In this document: positions 50,301-61,415 of the stretch, piece by piece
How positions within the stretch are numbered: position 1 is the first letter of the stretch
How the letters are laid out: every line of letters begins with the position of its first letter
Origin: Synechocystis sp. PCC 7509
GTDB taxonomy: Bacteria; Cyanobacteriota; Cyanobacteriia; Cyanobacteriales; Chroococcidiopsidaceae
Assembly: GCF_000332075.2 (NCBI RefSeq)
Contig: NZ_ALVU02000001.1
Location: forward strand, 3,794,324 to 3,858,323
Direction: 5' to 3'
DNA: 64,000 nucleotides
Made by a program: the position numbers and the translations under genes
Notes under the pieces: generated by a model
Seen by the model: the letters and a program-made list of their open reading frames with translations, nothing else
Told to the model about the DNA's origin: nothing
Database searches by the model: none

Positions 50301-53300
50301 AGGGATTTGTAGTAATTGAAATATATATATTGAAGAATTAAGAGAATGGAAATTCAGCGTTTCAATCCCTGATAGGGATTTGTAGTAATTGAAATAAAAG
50401 GGTCACATACTTTTTCTTCAAGCATCGCATGTTTCAATCCCTGATAGGGATTTGTAGTAATTGAAATCCAAAGTATCCAAAGCTTTTCGATGGTTTCTGC
50501 CCCGTTTCAATCCCTGATAGGGATTTGTAGTAATTGAAATAATTGCTTCAATCTTTGAGCAATTCACTGAAAAAAAGGTTTCAATCCCTGATAGGGATTT
50601 GTAGTAATTGAAATAGGTATTGGTAGCGCTAATAATTGCTGCTTCTTTATTGTTTCAATCCCTGATAGGGATTTGTAGTAATTGAAATAGCCCCAGACGC
50701 AAATAAGCCTTTACTGTTTATAGGTTTCAATCCCTGATAGGGATTTGTAGTAATTGAAATGATGCCATGTACAACCCATAGTTGCTATCACTGCCAGTTT
50801 CAATCCCTGATAGGGATTTGTAGTAATTGAAATCTTTAAGATGCCTTTATTAAGGGCTAATTGCTCCGGTTTCAATCCCTGATAGGGATTTGTAGTAATT
50901 GAAATGTTTTTCGACTATTGCTTGCAGCATTTAAAATGGGTTTCAATCCCTGATAGGGATTTGTAGTAATTGAAATCTGAAAGAGTAAAGAAACGAAAGC
51001 ACACCAACACGTTTCAATCCCTGATAGGGATTTGTAGTAATTGAAATGTAGAGCTACCATGAGATTTAATATTACTATCTAAAGGTTTCAATCCCTGATA
51101 GGGATTTGTAGTAATTGAAATTTTTTAACAATTCTACCTATTTTAAGCCAATCTTGATGTTTCAATCCCTGATAGGGATTTGTAGTAATTGAAATTTTAC
51201 TCCACATAGTTGAGAGTATTCAGGATCAAAGTTTCAATCCCTGATAGGGATTTGTAGTAATTGAAATTACTAGCTAATACAGCTAATTGTTTAAGAACAT
51301 TAGTTTCAATCCCTGATAGGGATTTGTAGTAATTGAAATGTCTATCGCCCGTACTACGTAGCTGCTTACTTTATGTTTCAATCCCTGATAGGGATTTGTA
51401 GTAATTGAAATAGCTAGTTATTCGTCTGTGACTTCTACTGCTGCAATGTTTCAATCCCTGATAGGGATTTGTAGTAATTGAAATTAAGCTTCACTTATTA
51501 AGGCTTCCATCCCGATAGGGTTTCAATCCCTGATAGGGATTTGTAGTAATTGAAATGATGATCCCAACTGGCTTACCAGGAGGCGGTACAGGTTTCAATC
51601 CCTGATAGGGATTTGTAGTAATTGAAATCAGTGCAAGCTCTGTAACACCAAAGCTTGCACCTTAACGTTTCAATCCCTGATAGGGATTTGTAGTAATTGA
51701 AATCCTTGGGCGGCTAATTGATGACTTTCTGTCCATTGGTTTCAATCCCTGATAGGGATTTGTAGTAATTGAAATCTTGAATCACGAATTGCCGAGATTA
51801 AAGCAAAGCGTTTCAATCCTTGATAGGGATTTGTAGTAATTGAAATTAGGAAGTATTACCTTAGTTCTTTGTGTAAAGAAGTTTCAATCCCTGATAGGGA
51901 TTTGTAGTAATTGAAATCTTTCAAATAGATTATAGAACCGGTACAGGCGATCAGTTTCAATCCCTGATAGGGATTTGTAGTAATTGAAATTATCGTATAT
52001 ACTTGGATGGTGTTCTGGTACAGACGTTTCAATCCCTGATAGGGATTTGTAGTAATTGAAATTATAATCGATCTTCCCTTTGAAGTTCAGCAGTACGAGT
52101 TTCAATCCCTGATAGGGATTTGTAGTAATTGAAATCTTTTCTGTAGCCTTTCAGTATTGTATTAAACCCGTTTCAATCCCTGATAGGGATTTGTAGTAAT
52201 TGAAATTTTCAAAACTTTAGTTTGCTTTACTCTAGTAGTCTCGTTTCAATCCCTGATAGGGATTTGTAGTAATTGAAATCTGCGCAGTATTCACATATCC
52301 TAGAATCCTCTGTAGCGTTTCAATCCCTGATAGGGATTTGTAGTAATTGAAATACCTAATTGTGGAGTTTGAGCCAGCTTTGACAAAGTTTCAATCCCTG
52401 ATAGGGATTTGTAGTAATTGAAATGCTTTTTTGAGCCGTTGCAGCGCCGCCGGAAAATTGTTTCAATCCCTGATAGGGATTTGTAGTAATTGAAATTTGG
52501 TTTGCAGCCTTTACATTTTTGTCAAACCTACTGTTTCAATCCCTGATAGGGATTTGTAGTAATTGAAATGCAGTGCAAGGATTAGAATTTGTGAGCTTGT
52601 CATCAGTTTCAATCCCTGATAGGGATTTGTAGTAATTGAAATTGTTCCCTCATTTTTACGGTGCTACCTAGAGGCAGGTTTCAATCCCTGATAGGGATTT
52701 GTAGTAATTGAAATCTCACGAACGCGATCGCAAGATTAAAGAGGTATTCGTTTCAATCCCTGATAGGGATTTGTAGTAATTGAAATTACTTAATACCGTC
52801 ACTGTCAGTGGCGGTTATGTGTTTCAATCCCTGATAGGGATTTGTAGTAATTGAAATCTCATTACTCATTGGCGAATCAGCAAGAATTACTCCGTTTCAA
52901 TCCCTGATAGGGATTTGTAGTAATTGAAATCTTAGTAGAGGCTTTGCAAGCAGCTTGGGCATTTGTTTCAATCCCTGATAGGGATTTGTAGTAATTGAAA
53001 TTTGAGCAAGGAGCAGAGTACACGGGGAAAATAGGTGTTTCAATCCCTGATAGGGATTTGTAGTAATTGAAATCTTATCCTTTGATTGATTTAGGTATCA
53101 CCAAAGAAGTTTCAATCCCTGATAGGGATTTGTAGTAATTGAAATAGGAATAAACGGAAGATTGGTAACAAAATTGCTGATGGTTTCAATCCCTGATAGG
53201 GATTTGTAGTAATTGAAATCTTAATAGATGACCTAGAGAATAGCAAACTAAAAGTTTCAATCCCTGATAGGGATTTGTAGTAATTGAAATAGGAAACCTT

Positions 53301-55961
53301 TGGGGGTAATCAGCTAAAAAGGGAGTTTCAATCCCTGATAGGGATTTGTAGTAATTGAAATTTTCGACAATGAATACAAGGCGCTTCTTTTGTGTTTCAA
53401 TCCCTGATAGGGATTTGTAGTAATTGAAATCTTATTGCCGCCGCGATCGCCTATGCCGCAATCGAGTTTCAATCCCTGATAGGGATTTGTAGTAATTGAA
53501 ATATTGTGCTACTCACATATTCAGCTTTAACTGCACCTGTTTCAATCCCTGATAGGGATTTGTAGTAATTGAAATTTGCAAGTGGTGCAACAAATCCCTT
53601 GAGTTTCAGTTTCAATCCCTGATAGGGATTTGTAGTAATTGAAATGCCTTTAAGAGCGGCATCGTAAGCGCCTGAGATGTTTCAATCCCTGATAGGGATT
53701 TGTAGTAATTGAAATCTTTTCAAACACGATTTTCCCCTAAATTCAATATCGTTTCAATCCCTGATAGGGATTTGTAGTAATTGAAATGTAAAGAGCGTTT
53801 AGTTGATTCATTTGAATCGGCAAGTTTCAATCCCTGATAGGGATTTGTAGTAATTGAAATAAAAGCCTAGACTTCAGTTAAAAATCCACTATGTCGTTTC
53901 AATCCCTGATAGGGATTTGTAGTAATTGAAATCTGTCACTCAAAATCGCATAGTTCACGACTTAGGTGTTTCAATCCCTGATAGGGATTTGTAGTAATTG
54001 AAATTTCACCCCATCAGCTTCTAGTAAGTTGTTACTAGTTTCAATCCCTGATAGGGATTTGTAGTAATTGAAATATCTCTTGTTCACTGTTCAACTCGCA
54101 CCAAATAATAGTTTCAATCCCTGATAGGGATTTGTAGTAATTGAAATATTATCCCAATCAAAACGGGGATCGCTTATTTTGTACGTTTCAATCCCTGATA
54201 GGGATTTGTAGTAATTGAAATAGCTGATAGTGCAACAGTTCACCTTGGGGATTATGTTTCAATCCCTGATAGGGATTTGTAGTAATTGAAATCATTCCTG
54301 TTGTATGGCAATGATCTATCATCGGAGTTTCAATCCCTGATAGGGATTTGTAGTAATTGAAATATTTAGAGCCGAATAGAAGCCGCCTATCTTTTGCAGT
54401 TTCAATCCCTGATAGGGATTTGTAGTAATTGAAATTAAAGAAGAAGCAAGCAAGGAAATTAAAAACTGATGTTTCAATCCCTGATAGGGATTTGTAGTAA
54501 TTGAAATTGAAGTGCGCGATCGCCTTGGTAGTTTGAGCGATCCGTTTCAATCCCTGATAGGGATTTGTAGTAATTGAAATTTTTCCCCTCACCCACTTCA
54601 TCGTCTGTACGTCAAGTTTCAATCCCTGATAGGGATTTGTAGTAATTGAAATAAACGGCAAAGACTACACTTCTGCCCTAATTGAAAGGTTTCAATCCCT
54701 GATAGGGATTTGTAGTAATTGAAATTTGTCAATTGATGAGGAACGCGATCGCCAACACCTGGGTTTCAATCCCTGATAGGGATTTGTAGTAATTGAAATT
54801 TTACCTCAAAGCCCTATGTTTCTACTTAAACCTGTTTCAATCCCTGATAGGGATTTGTAGTAATTGAAATGGATACCATTTGATTGCGCCTTTATTTAAT
54901 AATGCCATGTTTCAATCCCTGATAGGGATTTGTAGTAATTGAAATAGTTGAACTTCCGCCAAACCCGTTAGCGCATCCTTGTTTCAATCCCTGATAGGGA
55001 TTTGTAGTAATTGAAATTTGTTGATAATTCTTGATTATTGCCTAACCTTTTGTTTCAATCCCTGATAGGGATTTGTAGTAATTGAAATTTTTTCTAGTTC
55101 CTTTGCCTTTTGGATTAAAGAATTGTTTCAATCCCTGATAGGGATTTGTAGTAATTGAAATAGATTACAGGCTTACTTTACGATGGTTCTAAATACGTTT
55201 CAATCCCTGATAGGGATTTGTAGTAATTGAAATCTTTTTGGGGGCATGGGAGGATCTAAAGATATTAGTGTTTCAATCCCTGATAGGGATTTGTAGTAAT
55301 TGAAATGGAAGTACAGAGATACTTTACATCTAATACCCTAAGTTTCAATCCCTGATAGGGATTTGTAGTAATTGAAATTAGCGGGTAGAACTGTTTGCCC
55401 ATTGCAAGCAGCGAGTTTCAATCCCTGATAGGGATTTGTAGTAATTGAAATAAATTACATTTTGTCTCAATTAGGTACTGCTATCGAAGTTTCAATCCCT
55501 GATAGGGATTTGTAGTAATTGAAATATCGCCTCTGATACCCTTGGCGACTCTTTGACCTTAGTTTCAATCCCTGATAGGGATTTGTAGTAATTGAAATGA
55601 CAGTTTTATACGCACTCGGTTATAGGCTACCAGTTTCAATCCCTGATAGGGATTTGTAGTAATTGAAATAGTTCCATACACCGATACAGCAACACCCAAG
55701 GACACGTTTCAATCCCTGATAGGGATTTGTAGTAATTGAAATCTGCTCTTAACGCCATGAAGGATGCCGATGATGCTGGGTTTCAATCCCTGATAGGGAT
55801 TTGTAGTAATTGAAATCGAAAGCGATCATGTATAAGCAGCAAAGGTAAATTAGTTTCAATCCCTGATAGGGATTTGTAGTAATTGAAATTAGGAGAACTC
55901 AAAACACTGCTTTTCGCCTATCTCGTTTCAATCCCTGATAGGGATTTGTAGTAATTGAAAT

Positions 55962-56190
55962 AACGGAAACCTGAAAATCTTACTATATTTGATTTTCAAG
56001 GTACAGTTGCGCGATATTAAATAATTATACCATTCAAAACGATAAAGGTTGTCAATATCCATAAGAACGATCGCCTAAAAACCTTACCATCACCAGTTAT
56101 CAAACACTGCGCGATCGCCCATCCGCCTCCTTGTACCATCAAACTACTATAGAGAAAGACTTTCAGCGATTTTTAGCTTCATCTCAATTA
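55962..56190 (-). promoter_or_regulatory. CRISPR leader between cas2 and the array
   Basis: About 230 bp, AT-rich near the array, lacking a gene in either direction. It abuts the leader-proximal repeat at 55961 on one side and ends just before the cas2 stop at 56197. It should hold the promoter and the integration signals for Cas1-Cas2. Confidence 0.75.
56024..56055 (-). promoter_or_regulatory. Candidate crRNA-precursor promoter in the leader
   Basis: Minus-strand TTGACA (56050-56055) and TATAAT (56024-56029), both perfect consensus, are separated by 20 bp, a little long. Transcription would start near 56015, about 55 bases before the first repeat. No better pair was seen in the leader. Confidence 0.5.
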
Positions 56191-56196
56191 AAACAA

Positions 56197-56487
56197 CTAC
56201 CCCTCCGCGCTGGAGGCAAAAAATATAGTCTCGTCGCGGGGTTGTTCTCCACCAATTCGCTCTACTTTACCTTGACAACAGGCACACAGAAAATAAAAGC
56301 GGATACTGTCAGAATCTGGCTTAATTAACTTACTTAAACGCGATCGCAATTTAGCATATTGCGTATCTGTCAAACTCGGACACTCAAACACGCTCAACTG
56401 CACCCATTGACCGTAAGATTTCAAAATATTGAATATCTTAGTTCGTCGCTTATTCTCCGTTATGTCGTAAGTAATCAAAACATTCAT
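56197..56487 (-). CDS. cas2: CRISPR-associated endoribonuclease/adaptation protein Cas2
   Basis: A 96-residue ferredoxin-fold protein that scaffolds the Cas1 integrase. The N-terminal strand MNVLITYDITENKRRTKI carries the conserved Asp8; YGQWVQLSVFEC and SDSIRFYFLC follow in the Cas2 order. The C-terminus ends FFASSAEG. It starts 6 bp after cas1 and is the last gene before the leader. The plus-strand frame at 56131-56328 overlaps it and was discarded. Confidence 0.95.
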   Translation of the reverse strand: MNVLITYDITENKRRTKIFNILKSYGQWVQLSVFECPSLTDTQYAKLRSRLSKLIKPDSDSIRFYFLCACCQGKVERIGGEQPRDETIFFASSAEG

Positions 56488-56493
56488 GGCTGT

Positions 56494-57498
56494 TCACTTC
56501 AAAATTAAAGGTGGATATTTCTCTATTTCTCCCATCAAATATTTGGCTAATAATCTTGCCTGAATTTCAAAGGCTTCTCGATAGGTACATTGTTTCTGCA
56601 AAACTGGATGCTTAAACTTTGACTGCTTTTTGAGTTCGTAAAGACGCAAAAAAGTTCGCAATCCTTCTTTCGTTAAAGAGACAGCATTGCTTAAGGGTTC
56701 GGTTGTAAAATCGGTGGGTACAAGACTTCGCTTATTTAACGCCGCTAGAACCACTGCATCGACTACCAAAGGGCGAAACTCCTCCATTAAGTCTAAGGCT
56801 AGGGAAGGACGACCATAACGCTCGACGTGCAAATAACCTAAATAAGGGTCAAAGCCTACAATATTGATTGCTCCTTGAACATCGTGACGCAGTAAAGAAT
56901 AACCAAAGCTGAGTAAGGCATTGACGGGATCGGTAGGTGGGCGACGATTTCTATTTTTAAATTCAAATTCTGAACCTTTAATTAATTGGTCAAAACAACC
57001 AAAATAAGCCGCACTCCCCGCGCCCTCTAAGCCTCGCAGCGAATCAATGGCATTTGTTTGGTCAATAGGCGCGATCGCACTTTCTAAACGAGTTATATTA
57101 ACTTGCAAATCAATTTCGCTACATTCTCTTTGTCTGCGTAAGAGTGTATGACGATAGTTTTTGAGTTTACCTCGCACAAAACCCCGAACTCCATGCACTG
57201 CTTGGGGTGATTCGCCTATAGCTTGCCATTGCGCTTTCCTGACAAAGATGTTTTTTGTTACTTCTGGTTCTAAACGTCCCAAATAGCGCCCGTTGGTTGT
57301 CAGAAAAGTTAATGGAATGTGTCGCTCTAAAAGTTCATAAATGGCTGCTGGCGAAACTGTAGCCCGTCCGATAACAACTACACCATCTATTTTAATTAAA
57401 GGTACGTCTAATAACGTTTCTTTGTTGGCTTTGACACTGAGGCGCTCGTCTATTTTGCCAATAAAAGCATCTTGTTCGGTTATATAAACTGTTCCCAC
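56494..57498 (-). CDS. cas1: CRISPR-associated integrase Cas1 (type I-D)
   Basis: A 334-residue integrase that inserts prespacers at the leader-repeat junction. Beta-rich N-terminal domain to about 80, then the helical catalytic domain with metal residues Glu158 in LRGLEGAGSAAYF, His224 in YLHVERYGRPSLALDL and Glu239/240 in MEEFRP. The length fits the subtype I-D group. It lies 20 bp after cas4 and 6 bp before cas2, so the three adaptation genes form one block. Confidence 0.97.
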   Translation of the reverse strand: MGTVYITEQDAFIGKIDERLSVKANKETLLDVPLIKIDGVVVIGRATVSPAAIYELLERHIPLTFLTTNGRYLGRLEPEVTKNIFVRKAQWQAIGESPQAVHGVRGFVRGKLKNYRHTLLRRQRECSEIDLQVNITRLESAIAPIDQTNAIDSLRGLEGAGSAAYFGCFDQLIKGSEFEFKNRNRRPPTDPVNALLSFGYSLLRHDVQGAINIVGFDPYLGYLHVERYGRPSLALDLMEEFRPLVVDAVVLAALNKRSLVPTDFTTEPLSNAVSLTKEGLRTFLRLYELKKQSKFKHPVLQKQCTYREAFEIQARLLAKYLMGEIEKYPPLILK

Positions 57499-57518
57499 TG
57501 GGTAATCTCCTTAAAAAC

Positions 57519-58112
57519 TTATGAGTTGGATTCTTGATAGCGTTTTACTTTGTCGGCGGCTTGGGGTAAACATTGCTCGTAAAGGCTGCATCCCTGACAG
57601 CGCTTGCTATAAATAGCTTTGGGCATTGTTCCTGTTTGCAGTAAAGTTTGGACTAATTTGATAGTTGCGATCGCACTATTGCGTAATTCGGCGGTTATTG
57701 GTACAGTTTGGCGTTGATGAGAATGGGTGTAGTACAAATATCCTTGAGTAACGGTTTTGCCTGTCATTTCCTCTAAACACAAGGCTTGAGCGCAGACTTG
57801 CAACTCGTCGTTATCCCATTCTCCTCGATGTCCGCGTTTGTATTCGATGGGATACCAAACGCCGTTATTTTCTTCGATTAAATCCGCTTTACCAATCAGG
57901 CGATATTGCTCGGATTTTAACCAAATTGCCCGAATTTGCCTGATTTCTTCCCGGTGTCCTTCTCCTAAAGTGTGGATGCGATCGTGTAAGCTAGTACCTT
58001 CAATGGTGTATTGGTTGTCAGTAAACTCTCCGGCGCAAAACATCCGCCAGCAACGATGAGGACAGTAGGAGTATTGATTTAGGGCGGCAATGGAGATATA
58101 TTCGTTATCCAT
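57519..58112 (-). CDS. cas4: CRISPR-associated Cas4 nuclease (Fe-S)
   Basis: A 197-residue RecB-type nuclease that trims prespacers and selects the PAM. It has YSYCPHRCWRMF with the first Cys residues (17 and 21) and RCQGCSLYEQCLP with the remaining cluster Cys near the C-terminus. The nuclease motif is IGKADLIEENN with the acidic metal residues, followed by YPIEYKRG (QxxxY/Lys part). It lies between cas6 and cas1. Confidence 0.95.
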   Translation of the reverse strand: MDNEYISIAALNQYSYCPHRCWRMFCAGEFTDNQYTIEGTSLHDRIHTLGEGHREEIRQIRAIWLKSEQYRLIGKADLIEENNGVWYPIEYKRGHRGEWDNDELQVCAQALCLEEMTGKTVTQGYLYYTHSHQRQTVPITAELRNSAIATIKLVQTLLQTGTMPKAIYSKRCQGCSLYEQCLPQAADKVKRYQESNS

Positions 58113-58137
58113 AGATAGTTTTTTTAGTTTTTAATTG

Positions 58138-58965
58138 TCAGATAGTTTTACGGGGGGCAGTTTTTAGCCTTCTTACCATTCCCATTCCCATTGGTGTTTT
58201 TCGTCCAACCCCACTAAATAAAGCAAAATCTGTGATCGCATTAATCTGTTTAATTTTCAATGGTTCGACTTCGCCTAAAATCCGATAACAAATATTGCCA
58301 ACACAGCCGATAAACTTGCTGCGAGCATCGGCAACTATTTCGGTGCGAATATCAAAATAGCTAGGAAAGATAGCTTGGGTAATATCTGGAGATAATTCAA
58401 TGTTGCTGTATTTATGCCAACGGTTAATTAAACTGCTAAAAATACATTCTCTAGTGGGTAAAGCGCTGTCAAACTCCTGTTGGCGAAAGGCGGTAGGAGT
58501 ATAAAAACAAAAATTGATTTGGCGATCGCTTTCTGAGGCTTGCTCGTATAGTTGACTGTAAGAACAATAATTTGCCCAAGGTTGCGTTGATTGGGGAGTA
58601 CCTAAAACGCTAGTAATCTTTAAATCCGCCGCTCCCAGATGCCAAGCACGGGTAGGATTGAGGTTAAGCCAAAGTTGAGTAAGGTTACTAAATAAACCTT
58701 CATCTAACAGAGAAATTCTTAGCCAACAAGGTGTACCAGCTTCAATAGTTTTAGTATGTTCCCATTGCAGTTTAGGGTTGCTAGATACTTGTAACGGGCT
58801 GAGGGTAAAGGCTTTGTGGGTTTTGTCAGCGTGGAGGCGATCGCCCAGGGTTTTATCTACAGAACTAACTAAGGTTAAAAACAAGGCGTGTACGTGCTTT
58901 CCACTCAGATAGCCAGGAGAAATAGGTGATTGAGGAATGATATTAAGGACTAAACTATGTGGCAT
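58138..58965 (-). CDS. cas6: CRISPR RNA endoribonuclease Cas6 (type I-D)
   Basis: A 275-residue RAMP-fold processing enzyme that cuts the repeat 8 nt before each spacer. The C-terminal glycine-rich loop GVGRKTPMGMGMVRRL is diagnostic. The N-terminal half has the first ferredoxin-like fold, including HVHALFLTLVSSVD. The substrate should be the AATCCCT-ATC-AGGGATT hairpin. It starts 173 bp after cas3', and that gap holds a large palindrome, so cas6 may have its own or a regulated transcript. Confidence 0.93.
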   Translation of the reverse strand: MPHSLVLNIIPQSPISPGYLSGKHVHALFLTLVSSVDKTLGDRLHADKTHKAFTLSPLQVSSNPKLQWEHTKTIEAGTPCWLRISLLDEGLFSNLTQLWLNLNPTRAWHLGAADLKITSVLGTPQSTQPWANYCSYSQLYEQASESDRQINFCFYTPTAFRQQEFDSALPTRECIFSSLINRWHKYSNIELSPDITQAIFPSYFDIRTEIVADARSKFIGCVGNICYRILGEVEPLKIKQINAITDFALFSGVGRKTPMGMGMVRRLKTAPRKTI

Positions 58966-59029
58966 AGGTTTTTAAAATTAAGTTGTCAATTTGCTGAGAA
59001 ACAATAGACTTCTTGCGTAATAATATTTT

Positions 59030-59099
59030 GCCCCCCTAACCCCCCAATCCTGGGGGTAACCGGAGTTTAAAGTCCCCAAACTTGGGGGATTTAGGGGGC
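59030..59099. repeat. Large palindromic intergenic repeat within the cas operon
   Basis: The left arm GCCCCCCTAACCCCCCAA and the complementary right arm TTGGGGGATTTAGGGGGC flank a ~35-nt centre that itself contains short GGGGG/CCCCC pairs. This type of element is dispersed in cyanobacterial genomes. It falls between cas3' and cas6. Confidence 0.75.
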
Positions 59100-59138
59100 G
59101 CTCCTGGATTTATATAAGAGGTCTAATGTCCTAAATGC

Positions 59139-61415
59139 CTAAGCGATGAAACATTCATCATCAGGAAGGCGCAACTGTTTACTTTTCATTGATATAGCTA
59201 AGATTCCTGCTAGTTCTGGTAGAAAGCAGTATTCTTTCTCCATGTCGTTGCAAACAACCGTAATTGGGTAGGATACAAGCCTTTCTTTGCGGAGTTGGTA
59301 AATAGCCGCAGCATTAGCAATCGGGCAAATAATCACGCCAGCTATTAAATGTTGTTCGAGTTCCTTTAATAAAGGCGTTGGTGCGATCGCTCCTCCCTGT
59401 TTGCGGATAATTCGGCAATTAGAAAAAGCAGTTAGCTTGTTGAGTTCTGTGTTAATAAAGTTCTGCCAGGTATCAAGATAACGTAAGCGAAAACTTAATT
59501 CATAAGTAGCTTTAGCTCGATCTGTTACTTCAATAAATTCACCATCTTTCTCAAATTCGTAGTATCGCAACAAGTGAATAGGATCTAAAACGGTTTCATC
59601 AGATTCATCTAATAACAAGCCTTTAGGATCGCGGATAGGCAAACTATTAAACAAACCAGAGCGGAATTTAAACAAAGGTGCATAACTAGCACTCCAAACT
59701 TCAGCAAAGTTTTTTAGTTCTTTAGCAGCTTCAGCATCTTCAAGAAAAAGCTGTTCGTATTCTTCTATCTTTGTCTGTTCTGCTTTCAATTGCTCGGCTT
59801 CAGCAGGATAATAGACTTCTAAAAATTTTCTAACAAAAGCCTGACCACCCTTGATATATTTCCACTTAGTTTTTAAAGACTTTTCCGATTCGCGGGCAAT
59901 GTTTTCAGCACCTATTAAAACTCGCATTCTACGGCGGCAATAATTCCAATCATGACTTCCGCCTAAAGTCATTTTTAGCGTGTCAAAAAGCTGTGAAATA
60001 AACTCGTGACTAGATAAACCTGTAAGCAATTCCTCTATTTCTAAGAGGGGGCGCGCAATTTCTAAAAGTGCTTCTGAACGCCAGTAAGCTTGCAAAAAAG
60101 GCTTGTCCAGACACGGAATGTTATCGAGAGTGCGTTGAAGGGCTTCCCGTCCTCCCGAACAGTCAAGAGATGATAAGCCTTCGTCCCAGGCGCGATCGCT
60201 TAAATAGGCGATCGCATCTGAAGATATATTAGTCTCAGTTTTGCCTAATACCCGTCCCACTCGTCCCAAACGTTGCCAAAATGAAAAGCGATCGCGGGCT
60301 GAAAAAATTAACCAATCTAGATTTTGTCTTGTAGGTTGAGGATTTCTCTCAAAGTTAAATCCCACGTCTACGGTACTTGTTGCTAATATAATTGGTTTTT
60401 GGGCGGCGGATTTGCGTTCAGCAGAGGGCGTAGAACCTGTAATTCGTCCAAACTTACCGCCGAGTCCTTTTGCATACAATAAATCTGCCAAGCGATTGAT
60501 ATGGTCTTTAGCGTCAAGAATAACAGCACCGTTGCGATCGGGGTGTTTTTGGAAACGTTCGGCTACTTCGTTTGCTAACTCTGTTAACCACTGTTCCTTG
60601 TCAGTTTGCGATCGCAATTCAAGATTTACCGATGTCTGCGATGGTAAAAGATGAGAGTTGCAAGTCTCGCCATCAATACGAGCGATCTTGACTCCTTGGG
60701 CTTCTAAAGTTTGAAGTGCTGCTGCACAAGCGGGTTCTGGTGTAGCTGTCAACAGGACAACTCGCCGCCCATTTTTAAAGAAGCCAAAAATATGAGAATA
60801 AGCTAAATAAAATAGCAACCCAACTAGCTGTTTAGCATCATAAAGATGAAATTCATCGAAAATGACAGTAGCAAACTTACTGTAAAAACTACTAGCTAAA
60901 TTAACGCGATCGAGCTTGTTATAAGCAAAAAATGTAGCGTAGTAAAAAATATCAGGGTTAGTAATTAAAAGAATTGGCTGATTAGCACCTACATCGGAGA
61001 AAACAGTAGCCGGATTGCGAAGAACATTGTATAGTTTTTCTCCAGGACGATTACCAACTTTATCGTTAGCCCATGCTTTAACTTCTTTGGCAGAGGCAGA
61101 TTTAACTATATGAGGTAAACCCGCTTCTTTGACAAACTTTTCGGCGGCTTCCTTTTGCTGTTCTACTAAAGCATTTGTCGGCGCAATGTAGATAGCATTT
61201 TGCTGTGGTTCGTGTAATAAAACTGCTAATCCTGAGTCGGTTTTTCCTGTGCCAGTTGGGGCTATGTTGATGATAATGTCGGCGTTACGAGATTTTTCAA
61301 ATACTTCTACTTGGTGCTGAAGTGCATTATTTTTAAAAGCCAGTTCATCAGGTAAAGATGCACAGCCGGAAATACTGCGAGGTTCAAGTTTAGTAAATAG
61401 GGTTTTATTGGTCAT
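59139..61415 (-). CDS. cas3: Cas3' helicase of type I-D (no HD nuclease domain)
   Basis: A 758-residue SF2 helicase that unwinds target DNA. Motifs are NIAPTGTGKTDSG (Walker A), FDEFHLYD (DExH), LLTATPEP (motif III), ILDAKDHINRLADLL, ATSTVDVGFNFE, and RLGRVGR (motif VI). No HD motif is present, as expected since in I-D the HD nuclease is in Cas10d. The start ATG 61415 (MTNKTLFTKLEPRS) was chosen over 61484, which would run 80 bp into csc1. Overlap with csc1 is then 11 bp. Confidence 0.93.
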   Translation of the reverse strand: MTNKTLFTKLEPRSISGCASLPDELAFKNNALQHQVEVFEKSRNADIIINIAPTGTGKTDSGLAVLLHEPQQNAIYIAPTNALVEQQKEAAEKFVKEAGLPHIVKSASAKEVKAWANDKVGNRPGEKLYNVLRNPATVFSDVGANQPILLITNPDIFYYATFFAYNKLDRVNLASSFYSKFATVIFDEFHLYDAKQLVGLLFYLAYSHIFGFFKNGRRVVLLTATPEPACAAALQTLEAQGVKIARIDGETCNSHLLPSQTSVNLELRSQTDKEQWLTELANEVAERFQKHPDRNGAVILDAKDHINRLADLLYAKGLGGKFGRITGSTPSAERKSAAQKPIILATSTVDVGFNFERNPQPTRQNLDWLIFSARDRFSFWQRLGRVGRVLGKTETNISSDAIAYLSDRAWDEGLSSLDCSGGREALQRTLDNIPCLDKPFLQAYWRSEALLEIARPLLEIEELLTGLSSHEFISQLFDTLKMTLGGSHDWNYCRRRMRVLIGAENIARESEKSLKTKWKYIKGGQAFVRKFLEVYYPAEAEQLKAEQTKIEEYEQLFLEDAEAAKELKNFAEVWSASYAPLFKFRSGLFNSLPIRDPKGLLLDESDETVLDPIHLLRYYEFEKDGEFIEVTDRAKATYELSFRLRYLDTWQNFINTELNKLTAFSNCRIIRKQGGAIAPTPLLKELEQHLIAGVIICPIANAAAIYQLRKERLVSYPITVVCNDMEKEYCFLPELAGILAISMKSKQLRLPDDECFIA

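Larger units (their letters stand above)
45725..55961 (-). CRISPR. Type I-D CRISPR array: 129 repeats of 37 bp, interrupted once by an IS
   Basis: By eye I count repeats starting at 45725 and then about every 72 bp to 55925, with spacers of about 32-38 nt. On the plus strand each repeat begins GTTTCAATCCCTGATAGGG and ends TAATTGAAAT. Read on the minus strand the repeat ends ATTGAAAC, the usual 3' end giving an 8-nt crRNA handle, and contains the hairpin AATCCCT-ATC-AGGGATT. The orientation and the leader near cas2 indicate leftward transcription, newest spacers near 55.9 kb. Repeats 1-16 differ from 17-129 at two positions; repeat 72 (51810) has one C-to-T change. An IS630-type element splits the spacer after repeat 10. 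Confidence 0.97.

Noticed and set aside
48339-54661. Several minus-strand reading frames inside the array with recurring FNYYKSLSGIET and ISITTNPYQGLK segments
   Set aside because: They are translations of the CRISPR repeats in different frames, joined by spacers; no start signals or family similarity.
56131-56328. 65-residue plus-strand frame at the leader/cas2 border
   Set aside because: Overlaps the conserved cas2 frame on the opposite strand; composition and position give no support.
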